Below, piece after piece: positions 8,503 to 17,829 of a stretch of DNA of 64,000 nucleotides (within the stretch, counting starts at the first letter, position 1; every line of letters begins with the position of its first letter). A program made the position numbers and the translations under genes. This DNA comes from Nannocystis punicea (GTDB lineage: Bacteria > Myxococcota_A > Polyangia > Nannocystales > Nannocystaceae). The notes under the pieces were generated by a model. That model was given only the letters and a program-made list of their open reading frames with translations. It was not told the origin of the DNA and did not search any database. The DNA lies in assembly GCF_026965555.1 (NCBI RefSeq), contig NZ_CP114040.1:2976001-3040000 (forward strand). Direction: 5' to 3'.

Positions 8503-11045
8503 CGCAGCTGGTGATCCCCGAGCTCGCGGTGGTGGCGATGATCGGCGCCAGCGGCTCCGGCAAGAGCACGTTCGCGCGCAAGCACTTCAAGCCGACCGAG
8601 GTGCTGTCGTCCGACTTCTGCCGCGGGCTGGTGTCCGACGACGAGAACAATCAACAGGCCACCGGCGACGCGTTCGAGCTGCTGTTCACGATCGCCCGCA
8701 AGCGGCTCGACCGCCGCCTGCTGACGGTGATCGACGCGACCAATGTGCAGACCGAGGCGCGCAAGTCGGTGCTGGCGCTGGCGCGCGAGAAGCACGCGAT
8801 GCCGGTGGCGATCGCCCTCGACGTGCCGGCCAAGGTCTGCCTCGAGCGGTCGCAGCAGCGCAGCGATCGCTCGCTGGGGCCGCCGATCATCCGCCAGCAG
8901 TGCAGCCAGATGCGCCAGTCGCTGCGCGAGCTGAAGCGCGAGGGCTTCCGCTACGTGTACGTGCTGCGCGGCGAGGAGATCGAGGCGGCGACGATCGAGC
9001 GGGCGCGGCTGTGGAGCGACCGCCGCGAGGACCGCGGGCCGTTCGACATCATCGGCGACATCCACGGCTGCTTCGACGAGCTGCAGGCGCTGCTGGTCCG
9101 GCTCGGCTACGCGGTCGAGGACGGGGGCGACGCGTTCCGGGTGACGCACCCGCAGGGCCGGCGGGTGATCTTCCTCGGCGACCTGGTCGACCGCGGGCCG
9201 AAGATCGCCGAGGTCCTGCGGATCGTGATGGACATGGTGGCGTCGGGGGCGGCGCTGTGCGTGCCCGGCAACCACGAGTTGAAGCTGCTGCGATACCTGC
9301 GCGGCTCCGACGTGAAGCCGACCCACGGGTTCGCCGAGACGGCGGCGCAGCTGGCCGCGGCGCCGCCGGAGCTGGGCCGCCGCGCCGAGCGCTTCATCGA
9401 TTCGCTCGTCAGTCATTACACTCTGGACGGCGAGCGCCTGGTGGTGGCGCACGCGGGGCTCAAGGAGTCGCTGCAGGGCCGGGCTTCGGGGGCGGTCCGG
9501 CAATTCGCGCTGTTCGGCGAGACTACCGGCGAGACCGACGAATTCGGGCTGCCGGTCCGCTACGACTGGGCCCGCGAGTACCGCGGGCGGGCGATCGTGG
9601 TCTATGGTCATACGCCGGTGCCGAGCCCCGAATGGCTCAACCGCACGATCTGCGTCGACACCGGGTGCGTGTACGGCGGGGCGCTGACGGCCCTGCGGTA
9701 CCCTGAATTGGAGTGGGTGTCGGAGCCGGCGCGGCGCGTGTACTGCGAATCGGTGAAGCCGCTGAAGCCGCCGCCCGAGCGCTCGGCCCAGCAGGAGCAC
9801 GACGAATTGCTCGACCTCGCCGACCTGCTCGGCAAGCGCAACCTTTCGACGCGGCTGCGGCCGAACCTGACGATCTCGGCCGAGCACAGCGCGGCCGCGC
9901 TCGAGGTGATGAGCCGGTTCGCGGTCGATCCGCGGTGGCTCGTCTACCTGCCGCCGACGATGTCGCCGAGCGAGACGTCGCAGCGCGAGGGGCTGCTCGA
10001 GCACCCGGCCGAGGCGCTGGCGTACTACCGCGAGGCCGGGGTGGGCGCGGTGGTGTGCGAGCAGAAGCACATGGGCTCGCGCGCGGTGGTGATCGTCGGC
10101 CGCTCGGCGGGGGCGCTACAGCGGCGCTTCGGAGCCAAGGCGAGCGCGCGCGGGGTGATCTACAGCCGCACGGGCCGGCCGTTCTTCGCCGACGCGGCGA
10201 TCGAGGCGGCGCTGCTCGAGCGGGTGGCGGACAGCGCGACCGCGATCGATCTGTGGGCCGAGCTCGACACCGACTGGCTCTGCCTCGACTGCGAGATCTT
10301 GCCGTGGTCGGCCAAGGCGCAGGCGCTGCTGCGCGATCAATACGCGCCGACCGGGGCGGCCGGCGAGGCGGGGCTGCAGGCGAGCGTGGCGGCGCTGCGG
10401 GCCGCGGCGGGGCGCGGGATCGAGGTGGACTCGTTGCTGGCGGCGCACGTGCGCCGGCTCGAAGATGTCCGCAAGTACAGGCAGGCGTATCGCCGCTATT
10501 GCTGGCCGGTCGAGGGCCCGGGTGACTACCGGATCGCGCCGTTCCACCTGCTCGCCAGCGAGGGCCGGGTGCACGCGGACCGCGATCACGTGTGGCACAT
10601 GGAGACGCTGGCCCGCCTGTGCGCGCCGGCGCCGGAGCTGCTGCTGGCGACGCCGTACCGCGTGGTCGACACCGACGACGAGGAGAGCTGCGAGGGGGCG
10701 ATCGCGTGGTGGGAGGCGCTGACGGCCGCAGGCGGCGAGGGGATGGTGGTCAAGCCGTTCGACTTCGTGGCCAAGGGGCCCAAGGGATTGATGCAGCCGG
10801 CGATCAAGTGCCGCGGGCCGGAGTACCTGCGCATCATCTACGGGCCGGAGTACACCGCGCCGGAGCACCTCGATCGGCTGCGCGCCCGCGGCCTCGGGAG
10901 CAAGCGCTCGCTGGCGATCCGCGAGTTCGCGCTGGGGCTCGAGGCGCTCGAGCGGTTCGTCCGCCGCGAGCCGCTGCGCCGCGTGCACGAGTGCGTGTTC
11001 GCGGTGCTGGCGCTCGAGAGCGAGCCGGTCGACCCGCGATTGTGA
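8499..11045 (+). CDS. pnkp: Polynucleotide kinase-phosphatase-ligase Pnkp
   Basis: An 848-residue three-domain RNA end-healing and sealing enzyme. The 5'-kinase domain has P-loop GASGSGKST (16-24). The 2',3'-phosphatase is a binuclear metallophosphoesterase with GDIHGC (186-191), FLGDLVDRGP and GNHEL. The C-terminal ligase/adenylyltransferase has EQKHMGSR with the nucleotidyl Lys near residue 523 and distal KCR motifs (IKCRG). In characterised bacteria Pnkp and Hen1 form a heterotetramer that repairs ribotoxin-cleaved tRNA; the ATGA overlap with hen1 supports the same complex here. All three domains appear intact. I chose the ATG inside the hen1 stop; the frame is open further upstream but only as a shadow of hen1. 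Confidence 0.96.
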   Translation: MTQLVIPELAVVAMIGASGSGKSTFARKHFKPTEVLSSDFCRGLVSDDENNQQATGDAFELLFTIARKRLDRRLLTVIDATNVQTEARKSVLALAREKHAMPVAIALDVPAKVCLERSQQRSDRSLGPPIIRQQCSQMRQSLRELKREGFRYVYVLRGEEIEAATIERARLWSDRREDRGPFDIIGDIHGCFDELQALLVRLGYAVEDGGDAFRVTHPQGRRVIFLGDLVDRGPKIAEVLRIVMDMVASGAALCVPGNHELKLLRYLRGSDVKPTHGFAETAAQLAAAPPELGRRAERFIDSLVSHYTLDGERLVVAHAGLKESLQGRASGAVRQFALFGETTGETDEFGLPVRYDWAREYRGRAIVVYGHTPVPSPEWLNRTICVDTGCVYGGALTALRYPELEWVSEPARRVYCESVKPLKPPPERSAQQEHDELLDLADLLGKRNLSTRLRPNLTISAEHSAAALEVMSRFAVDPRWLVYLPPTMSPSETSQREGLLEHPAEALAYYREAGVGAVVCEQKHMGSRAVVIVGRSAGALQRRFGAKASARGVIYSRTGRPFFADAAIEAALLERVADSATAIDLWAELDTDWLCLDCEILPWSAKAQALLRDQYAPTGAAGEAGLQASVAALRAAAGRGIEVDSLLAAHVRRLEDVRKYRQAYRRYCWPVEGPGDYRIAPFHLLASEGRVHADRDHVWHMETLARLCAPAPELLLATPYRVVDTDDEESCEGAIAWWEALTAAGGEGMVVKPFDFVAKGPKGLMQPAIKCRGPEYLRIIYGPEYTAPEHLDRLRARGLGSKRSLAIREFALGLEALERFVRREPLRRVHECVFAVLALESEPVDPRL

Positions 11046-11075
11046 GGTGCGACGAATCGCGGTCCCGCGCTCCGT

Positions 11076-11531
11076 TCATTCGCCGCGCCGCTCGCCCGGT
11101 TTCTGCGGGGGCGGTCGCAGGGTCCGGAGCTCCGCGCAAATGTCGTCCTCCGGCGAATCGAAGTCCCAGGCGCGCGAGCAGACCTGCAGCCGATCCTCCG
11201 TGCAATCGATCATGTAATGGTTTTGCCATGGATCGGCGCGGACGCGATTCGCCATCCCGTGCGCGACCATCTCTCGGAAGTCGCGCGGGCAGCGGCCCTG
11301 CGAGGCTCGAAACTGCTCGGCGAGCTTCGCCACCTCGGCCACCTCGTGCGCGACGACTCCGCGATGCTGCCCGCCCGAGCCCCCGCACCCGGCGGCCAGG
11401 CTCGTCGAGGCGGCGAGGAGCGCCAGGGCCACCGATTCGAGCAGCCGGCGGTAGCAACGACGCTTTGGATGTGCCGGGAGTTCGGCGATCGGGGGCGCGA
11501 GGAGGCTGGCCATTGCCGTCGACTCAAGCAC
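11076..11531 (-). CDS. Putative lipoprotein with small Cys-containing C-terminal domain
   Basis: A 151-residue frame with a hydrophobic segment and lipobox LAAGC. The mature part includes EVAKLAEQFRASQGRCP, then REMVAHG and DPWQNHYMIDC. The D-P-W-x-N-x-Y pattern after a helix resembles the C-terminal half of type II secretion pseudopilin GspG-like proteins, but the N-terminal prepilin motif is missing, so it is more likely a lipoprotein of that fold. A start at MASLLAPP (seven codons in) is equally possible. It is convergent with pnkp, 30 bp away. The function is unknown. Confidence 0.7.
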   Translation of the reverse strand: MLESTAMASLLAPPIAELPAHPKRRCYRRLLESVALALLAASTSLAAGCGGSGGQHRGVVAHEVAEVAKLAEQFRASQGRCPRDFREMVAHGMANRVRADPWQNHYMIDCTEDRLQVCSRAWDFDSPEDDICAELRTLRPPPQKPGERRGE

Positions 11532-11654
11532 ATCGCGTGCCGCCCGTCATTCTCCGTCCTTCCACTCCGCGTCACCCGCCGACGTCGCCAAACTGGCCCG
11601 TGCTCCAGGGCCGCGAGGACGCCGTGACGAGCGACGATGTGGGCGGCAGAACGG

Positions 11655-13694
11655 TCAATGCTTCGTCCGCCCGAGCTGCTCGGCCGCGGCCACGAGCGTC
11701 TGGTCGTCGCGGTATCCGGCCCAGGGGTCGCCACGCAGCGCCCGCAGTCGCGCGGGGACGCTGAAGATGTTCCACTGGTCGCCGGCGGTGAGCCGGCCCA
11801 GCTCGGACCACGCGACCGGCACGCTGACGCCGAGGCCCGGCCGCACCCGGGCCGAGAACGCGGCGATCGTCGTCGCAGTCCGACCGTTGCGCAGGTAGTC
11901 GACGAAGATGCGGCCGCGCCGGTTGTGCGCGCCGCTCTTCGCCACGAACAGTTTGGGCAGGGTGGAGGCCAGGTGCTCCGCCACGTCGCGCGAGAAGTTT
12001 TTCACGGGGTCGTACGACCACGCCGGCCGCAGCGGCACCACCACGTGGAGGCCCTTGCCGCCGCTCGTCTTGAGGAAGCTGCGCAGGCCGAGGAGCTCGA
12101 GGAGGCCCCTCGTGAGCTGCGCTGCGTCCCGGAGCGACTCCCAGGCGACACCTTCGCCCGGGTCGAGATCGAAGATGACGCGGTCCGGGTGCTCGATGTC
12201 CGCGGCGGTCGAGTTCCACGTGTGAAACTCGATCACGTTCATCTGCGCGGCGGCCACGAGGCCCTCGTTGCTGGCGATCTCCAGCATTCGCGGGTGACCA
12301 GGACGCAGGGACGCGCTGAGCTCCCGCACCCCCGGGATCCGGGTGTTCTCGGAGTGTTTTTGAAAGAACTGCTCGCCGGCGACGCCGGTCGGCGCGCGGA
12401 CCATGGCGAGCGGGCGGCCCTCGAGGTGGGGCAGCATGTGCTCGGCGACAGTTTCGTAATAGCGGACCAGGTCGAGCTTGGTCGCTCCGCTCGACGGATC
12501 GATGACGCGCTCCGGGTGCTTGACCTTGATCGGCGACGCGGACCGGCGCGCCTTCGGCAGGCTCGTCGACTCGACCTCTCGCGGCCGCTCGCGCACGATC
12601 GTCGCCGGATCCTTGTCCGACCGCAGCCCCTGAAACACCGGGTGGCGCACGCGGCCGTCACTCGTCCACTCGCTGAACGACACCTCGGCGACGAGCACGG
12701 GCCGCACCCAGTGTCCCTTGACCTCTCGCGGCCGGACGTGGAAGGGCGAGCGGTCGGCCTCGATCGCCCTCAACTTCGCGTGGATCGACCGCAACAGCGC
12801 GGCGTCGAATCCGGTGCCGACCTTGCCGGCGTAGACGAGTCGGCCCTGTTCGTCGTGCACGCCGAGCAACAGGCCGCCGAAGCCCGCCCGGCTGCCCTTC
12901 GGATCGGAATAACCGCCGACGACGAATTCCTGGCGCTGCGTGCATTTCAGCTTGATCCACGAGGGCGACCGCGCGGAGGTGTAGAGGCTGTCGGCGCGCT
13001 TGCCGATGAGCCCCTCGAGGCCCCGCTTGCAAGCGTCCGCGAGCAGGCGATCGACAGGGCCCGCGAGCGTCTCGCTGTACCGCACGTGCTCGCCCGGCCG
13101 CGCGGCGCCGAGGACTTGTTCGAGGAGCCGACGGCGCTCGACCAGCGGGACGCGCCGGAGGTCGTGGCCGCGCAGGTAGAGCAGATCGAACACGAAATAG
13201 ACGATGTCGCGGCTGCCGTCGCCGTCGAACGCCTGCTGCAACCGTTGAAAGTCCGGCCTGCCCCTGGGATCGAGTACCGTGATTTCGCCGTCGAGCCAGG
13301 CGGACTCGAGGCCGAGCGCCGCGAGCTCGCCGCGCAATGGCAGCATGCGCGCGGTCCAGTCATTCCCGTTGCGGGTGTAAAGCGCGACCTCGTCGCCGTC
13401 GATGCGCGCGAGGACGCGATAGCCGTCGAACTTGGCCTCGTAGACCCAGCCGGGGCCGCGGGGCAGGGTGGAGGCGGGGGTGGCGAGCTGGGGCAGCAAT
13501 TGGGCCGGGAGCGCAGCTTTCCTGCCGATGGCGTTTTCGCGCCTGGTTCGCGGTGGCGGCATCGCGCCGAAGGTTTGAGGCCCCTTCGCGCGACCGGAGC
13601 GCACCCTGCCGGGCGCGGACGAGGAGCCGCGATTCCGAGCACCACGCGAGTGAAATCGCGCTCTCCGGGTTTTCGGCGCATGCGGCGACGTCAC
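11655..13694 (-). CDS. ligD: DNA ligase D (ligase plus polymerase domains)
   Basis: An ATP-dependent ligase joined to an archaeo-eukaryotic primase-type polymerase, the enzyme of bacterial non-homologous end joining. The adenylation motif is YEAKFDGYR (Lys about 88), followed by WLDGEITVLD, GLEGLIGKR and the OB fold. The polymerase domain begins near VKHPERVIDP and has the metal-binding motif FDLDPGEGV and KTSGGKGLH. The 3'-phosphoesterase domain found in Pseudomonas-type LigD is absent. No Ku gene is in the window. The start is uncertain: GTG 13694 gives a basic tail of 44 residues, whereas ATG 13562 (MPPPRTRR) would give a conventional N-terminus. Confidence 0.93.
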   Translation of the reverse strand: MTSPHAPKTRRARFHSRGARNRGSSSAPGRVRSGRAKGPQTFGAMPPPRTRRENAIGRKAALPAQLLPQLATPASTLPRGPGWVYEAKFDGYRVLARIDGDEVALYTRNGNDWTARMLPLRGELAALGLESAWLDGEITVLDPRGRPDFQRLQQAFDGDGSRDIVYFVFDLLYLRGHDLRRVPLVERRRLLEQVLGAARPGEHVRYSETLAGPVDRLLADACKRGLEGLIGKRADSLYTSARSPSWIKLKCTQRQEFVVGGYSDPKGSRAGFGGLLLGVHDEQGRLVYAGKVGTGFDAALLRSIHAKLRAIEADRSPFHVRPREVKGHWVRPVLVAEVSFSEWTSDGRVRHPVFQGLRSDKDPATIVRERPREVESTSLPKARRSASPIKVKHPERVIDPSSGATKLDLVRYYETVAEHMLPHLEGRPLAMVRAPTGVAGEQFFQKHSENTRIPGVRELSASLRPGHPRMLEIASNEGLVAAAQMNVIEFHTWNSTAADIEHPDRVIFDLDPGEGVAWESLRDAAQLTRGLLELLGLRSFLKTSGGKGLHVVVPLRPAWSYDPVKNFSRDVAEHLASTLPKLFVAKSGAHNRRGRIFVDYLRNGRTATTIAAFSARVRPGLGVSVPVAWSELGRLTAGDQWNIFSVPARLRALRGDPWAGYRDDQTLVAAAEQLGRTKH

Positions 13695-13823
13695 TCCCGC
13701 TCGAATGCCGCGCGAATCTGCGCAGGCGCGAAAATGATAGTCGCCCGGCGAAATGCGCGAGGACGCGCTCTCGGCCGGGGACGGCGGGAGGTTCGCTCCC
13801 GGCGCGGCGACGAATCGCGCACC

Positions 13824-14771
13824 TCAGATTGATGGGACCCCGGTCTGAATCAACCCACCCGAGGCGAACGGCTCGCCGCAGGCGGGCAGGCCGCACGGGA
13901 GCTCGGAGACCCCCATGCGGGTGTGCGCGAGGTCGAGGCAGGCCGCGCCCTCCGCCGTCCATTCGGCCTCGATGGCGTAGCTGGCGTCCGGCTCGGCGTC
14001 CTCGACCCCGATCTCGTCGAGGACGTGGATCAGCACTCCGTCGACCGTGTGGGAATTGCCGTCACCGCAATAGTCGGCCCGGACCATCCGAGTGCACGCC
14101 TGGTGGTACTCCGGCATGAGCCACGGGTAATAGCCCCACTCCGCGCACTTGCCGACGGCGGCGTTGCGGCACGCCAGAGTCACCAGAGCGCTGGCCGCCG
14201 CGACGCGGTTGCCGGTCGACGGATCCCACACTTCCCCGACCAGGATCGCCTGCGTCGGCTGGCCGAGGGCGTCCACGCACAGCGGCTGCCAGGGCCCGGC
14301 GCTGTCCTTGATCTTCAGGTCGTACAGCCAGACCTCCGAGGCGGGGCCGGGCGGGGTCACGCCGGCGATCCTCACCTTGCGCTTCTTTGGCGCCCCCTCC
14401 ACGAGGCCGAAATGCAGGACCGTGCCGACGAGCTGCGTGCCGGCGAGCGTCGATCCGCCGGTGGTCGTGACGCGGAGCTCGCTGCCGGCGAGCCAGGCGT
14501 CCGCGACGGTGCCGCCTTGCGCCAATTCGAACGACTCCAGGTCGATGAAATCACCGCTGCCGTCGCCGCCGTTGAGGCGGAATCCGTTGAGGCGGAATCC
14601 GTTGAGGCGGAACCCGTTGAGGCGAAAGCTGTTGAGCTGAAACCCGTTCGTCTCGAGCTCGCGCGCGCTCACCTGGGCGGATGGGTCATCGAGGGGAAAT
14701 CCGTGGTCCTCGTCACACCCCACCATTGTCGCCAGCAATGCTCCCACCACCGCTCGCCGCATCGTCGCCAT
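13824..14771 (-). CDS. ADYC domain-containing lipoprotein with FRLNG repeats
   Basis: A 315-residue exported lipoprotein: MATMRRAVVGALLATMVGC ends in a lipobox. After a short linker come five near-identical pentapeptides of type FRLNG, then a domain containing the motif RADYCGDG that names the myxobacterial ADYC family, and a Cys-rich tail. The role is unknown; it is likely outer-membrane anchored. The frame is open upstream, but MATMRR is the first start with a signal peptide directly after it. It sits in a run of secreted proteins with the beta-helix lipoprotein. Confidence 0.85.
   Translation of the reverse strand: MATMRRAVVGALLATMVGCDEDHGFPLDDPSAQVSARELETNGFQLNSFRLNGFRLNGFRLNGFRLNGGDGSGDFIDLESFELAQGGTVADAWLAGSELRVTTTGGSTLAGTQLVGTVLHFGLVEGAPKKRKVRIAGVTPPGPASEVWLYDLKIKDSAGPWQPLCVDALGQPTQAILVGEVWDPSTGNRVAAASALVTLACRNAAVGKCAEWGYYPWLMPEYHQACTRMVRADYCGDGNSHTVDGVLIHVLDEIGVEDAEPDASYAIEAEWTAEGAACLDLAHTRMGVSELPCGLPACGEPFASGGLIQTGVPSI
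14571..14645 (-). repeat. Five tandem 15-bp repeats coding FRLNG
   Basis: Five head-to-tail copies of GTTGAGGCGGAATCC-like units (14571, 14586, 14601, 14616, 14631), the first two identical and the later ones drifting. They encode successive F-x-L-N-G/S pentapeptides in the N-terminal region of the ADYC lipoprotein, so copy number can change in frame by slippage. Confidence 0.9.
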
Positions 14772-14979
14772 ATCCTCCGCCTCCACGCCGAAGATGAGGG
14801 CGACGAGCGGGCTCGGGCTCGCGGTGAAGGGGACATTGTCCCGGGTGGCCGTCGCGGAGCGCTGCAATCTCCGGTTCGTGGGCTTTTCGGAGTGCGCAGG
14901 GGGCGCGAACGCCGGCTGTGCCCTGCGACCGCCGATTTCGGGAGGTGCGACCACTTTCAGCGCAGCAAGAGACCGGCCG

Positions 14980-16824
14980 TCAGAACGCGAACGCGCCGCG
15001 GTCCCAGGGCCCCTGCGGCGGCCGGAGCTGCTGGGCGATGTCGGTCGTGACGACGCCGTGGGCCGGCAGGCCGAATACGTTGAGCCCGGTGTCGACGCCC
15101 TGTCCGCCCTCCTTGAGGTGGAGGTCGCCGTTCATCGCGTCGACGAACACCGACGCCTGCGTGGCCGCGCCGCTGAGGTCGTCGCCGGCGCTCATCAGCG
15201 GCGCCGGGAGGATCGCGTTGTCGGCGAAGCCGAAGCTCAGGTTGCCCTCGCTGCTGGTGATCTCGACGCCGACGTCGCCGGCGTCGACGGCCGTCTGCCC
15301 GCCGCCCGCGCTGAAGAAGATGTTGTTGGTCAGCTTCCAGCGCATCATCACCGCGGGGTCGCCGGAGCCGTGGATCGCCTCGCTGACGCCGATCACCGTG
15401 TTGTTGGTGAGGGTGAGCGACATGTCGTCGTTGCCGCAGCTGTAGAAGTCGATCGTGTGGCCGCCGGCGCCGGCCTTCTCGATCACGTTGTTGCGCAGCA
15501 GCAGCGACACGGGATTGGGGAAGCACGAGCCGTAGCCGCCGACGGCGTCGGTGGCGAAGCCGCCGCCGTCCTGGCAGATCCGGTTGGCGTCGAGCACCCC
15601 CTGGCCGGCGTGCAGGGCGTGGTTGCCGTACTCGACCGCGCTGACGACGAAGGTCTGCGGCGCGTCCGAGCGCACGTAGATGTCGTTGCAGCGCAGCACC
15701 GAGACGCCGCCGGGGCACGCGCTGGCGACGATGCCGTACAGGTTGAGGGTGTTCGGGTCGCCGCCGGAGGTGGCGACGATCTCGACGTAGTTGCGCACCA
15801 GAGTGCCGGCGCCGACGAAGTGGTGCGGGTAGCTCCACGCGTCGGCGTGCAGCGGGTTGGCGATCATCCGGAAGCCGCCGAACACCGCGCCGTTGTGGTC
15901 GAGGTTGAGCCGGCCGTAGAAGGTCGACGGGTGGGCGTCCGGGTCCCAGGTCGTGAAGGTGCCGTCGAAGCCGCCCTTGATCGTGAGCTCCTTGCCGACG
16001 TAGACCTCGGCCGAGGCGTACTTGCCCTCGGCCACGCGCAGGGTGCTGCCGGCCGGGGCGGCGTCGACTGCGTGGCACAGGGTCTGCCAGGCGGTCTCGG
16101 GGGTGGTGCCGTCGTTGGCGTCGTCGCCGGTGGCAGCGCTGAGATGGAACACCGGGCCCGGCTCGGCGATCGGGCACTGCAGGCTCTGGGGCGGCGGGAA
16201 CTGCTGGCGGCAGCCGGACACGAGCGGGTGCTCGTCGGGGATCGTCAGCTCGACGCACGCGCCGCCGCCCCCGCTGCAGCTGCCCGCGGGGCACACGCCC
16301 GGGCCGTCGGCGACGCCGTCGCAGTCGTTGTCGAGCCCGTCACAGATCTCGGGCCCCGGCGACACGCAATCGAGGCAGCCGACGCCGTCGACGCACAGGT
16401 GCTCGCATTCCTCCATCGACGGGACCTCGCCCTCGCAGATCACCGCGATGTTGCCCTCGCAGACGACGCCGTCGACGCACAGCTCGCCGGTGGTCGTGTC
16501 CTCGCCGGTCGTCGAGCTCGTCGTCTCGCCGGTGGTCGAGGTCGAGGTCGAGGTCGAGGTCGAGCCGTCGCCGGTGGTCGAGCTCGAGGTCGGATCGACG
16601 CTGCCGGTCGTGCTGGTCGTGCCGGTCATCGAGTCGGTCCCGCCGGTGTCGGTCGTCGTCGTCGGGTCCGACGACGTCGAGCTGGTGCTGCTGCTCGTGT
16701 CGCTGCCGGTGGCCGTCGAGGACGCGTCCGACTCCGAGGCGGTGGTGGCGGTCAGGTCGTCGCCGCAACCGGCGAGGATCACGAAGACGGACCATCCGAG
16801 GACGCGAGAGGCGAAGATGCGCAT
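14980..16824 (-). CDS. Beta-helix-type lipoprotein with Ser/Thr linker
   Basis: A 614-residue secreted protein. The signal is MRIFASRVLGWSVFVILAGC with a lipobox Cys, followed by about 90 residues of Ser/Thr/Asp/Gly low-complexity linker. Next come a Cys module (CVDGVVCEGN...CEHLCVDG) and EICDGLDNDCDG, a MopE-like calcium/Cys motif. The large C-terminal domain begins VFHLSAATGDDANDGTTPETAW (residues about 240 on), the usual start of a right-handed parallel beta-helix of pectate-lyase-like surface proteins, with many NNxI/LxxN turns. No catalytic lyase residues can be pointed to. The start was chosen at the signal peptide; the frame is open further upstream. Confidence 0.85.
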   Translation of the reverse strand: MRIFASRVLGWSVFVILAGCGDDLTATTASESDASSTATGSDTSSSTSSTSSDPTTTTDTGGTDSMTGTTSTTGSVDPTSSSTTGDGSTSTSTSTSTTGETTSSTTGEDTTTGELCVDGVVCEGNIAVICEGEVPSMEECEHLCVDGVGCLDCVSPGPEICDGLDNDCDGVADGPGVCPAGSCSGGGGACVELTIPDEHPLVSGCRQQFPPPQSLQCPIAEPGPVFHLSAATGDDANDGTTPETAWQTLCHAVDAAPAGSTLRVAEGKYASAEVYVGKELTIKGGFDGTFTTWDPDAHPSTFYGRLNLDHNGAVFGGFRMIANPLHADAWSYPHHFVGAGTLVRNYVEIVATSGGDPNTLNLYGIVASACPGGVSVLRCNDIYVRSDAPQTFVVSAVEYGNHALHAGQGVLDANRICQDGGGFATDAVGGYGSCFPNPVSLLLRNNVIEKAGAGGHTIDFYSCGNDDMSLTLTNNTVIGVSEAIHGSGDPAVMMRWKLTNNIFFSAGGGQTAVDAGDVGVEITSSEGNLSFGFADNAILPAPLMSAGDDLSGAATQASVFVDAMNGDLHLKEGGQGVDTGLNVFGLPAHGVVTTDIAQQLRPPQGPWDRGAFAF

Positions 16825-16967
16825 ACCATCACCGATGGTACCGCGGCGGGCCGCCGGCGGGAGCGTGCGCGGACACGAGGTCACGCGACACCGCTCGCAA
16901 TGCACACACGGACTCACGAGCGCTCGTGCGCCGGTGATCGCAGTGCGCGAGGGCGCAAGGACGCGCT

Positions 16968-17519
16968 TCAGGCGATGCGCGCGGCGGCCACTGCGACGAA
17001 GGCCGAGTAGGGCGCGAGGGCGGCGTCGAGGGCGGCGTCGAGGGCGTCGTTGCGAAACTCCGCGTCGGCGGCGGGCCGGAGCTCCGTCGTGAAGAAGGGG
17101 CGCCCGACGTGCAGGCCGGCGTGACTCGCGGCGACGAGAGCGTCGCCGGAGCGCGCGTCGTGGACACCCGCGGCGAGCTCCTCGAGGACGCCGTCGCGTT
17201 CGCGATAGCAGCGCGCGCCGCCGGTGGTGGCCACGTGGGCGAGGCCGTCGAACAGGAGCACGACCCCCACGCCCGAAGCATAGGGTGGAGGAGGTGCCGC
17301 TCCTGCCAGCGCTCCGGCGGCGCCCTCGGTCACGCGAGCCACGCGTGCGAGGGCCCCCTTGACGCTCTCGAGCGAGGGGGTGGCGAGAGTCCCTTGCACC
17401 GCGATCAGCGCGACGACGCGGCCGCCTTCGACCGCACGCGCCTCCACTGTGGACGTCACGTCGGTGTCGACTCGCCGCCCGTGCACGATGGCCCCGTACT
17501 GAGTTCCCATGGCGCCCAT
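16968..17519 (-). CDS. Hypothetical protein, possibly PP2C/SpoIIE-related
   Basis: A 183-residue cytosolic protein (MGAMGTQYGAIVHG; a second ATG three codons later). Regularly alternating hydrophobic strands, the segment LFDGLAHVATTGGARCYRERDGVLEELAAG and the late GDALVAAS recall the core strands of PP2C/SpoIIE-type phosphatases, but the metal-binding Asp residues expected in DGxG and GDxD motifs are not clearly present. It may be a degenerate or unrelated fold. It is convergent with nothing and precedes the beta-helix lipoprotein by about 140 bp on the same strand. Confidence 0.55.
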   Translation of the reverse strand: MGAMGTQYGAIVHGRRVDTDVTSTVEARAVEGGRVVALIAVQGTLATPSLESVKGALARVARVTEGAAGALAGAAPPPPYASGVGVVLLFDGLAHVATTGGARCYRERDGVLEELAAGVHDARSGDALVAASHAGLHVGRPFFTTELRPAADAEFRNDALDAALDAALAPYSAFVAVAAARIA

Positions 17520-17829
17520 CGTACCCGGATCGCCGCGCGGCTGGCCATCACCCGCGGCAGGTTCATGTCCGGGGCGTGGCGAGGTCCGCACGTCCGTCTC
17601 GACTCCGGCGACCGCAGTGGACGCGCCCACGAGCGCCACGGGTCCGAGCGAACGCGCCTCGTCGCCCGGCTCCCCGGGCCAGCCCGCGGCCGCGCACGCT
17701 CGCCCTCGACCGTGCGATGCTGCGCGTCGGCGCGGAGGAGCGGCGAGGGCAGCGTCGGACATCCGGCGCGAGGCCGACGACTTGGTCGGCCGGGTGCGGA
17801 AGATATAACATGTCCATAGGAGCATGTCC
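17520..17829. other. Intergenic stretch with no supported gene
   Basis: It lies between the stop of the LysR gene and the start of the hypothetical gene downstream. Open frames here lack motifs. At its right end two adjoining 14-bp palindromic units (17811-17838) run into the LysR stop codon. Confidence 0.5.
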
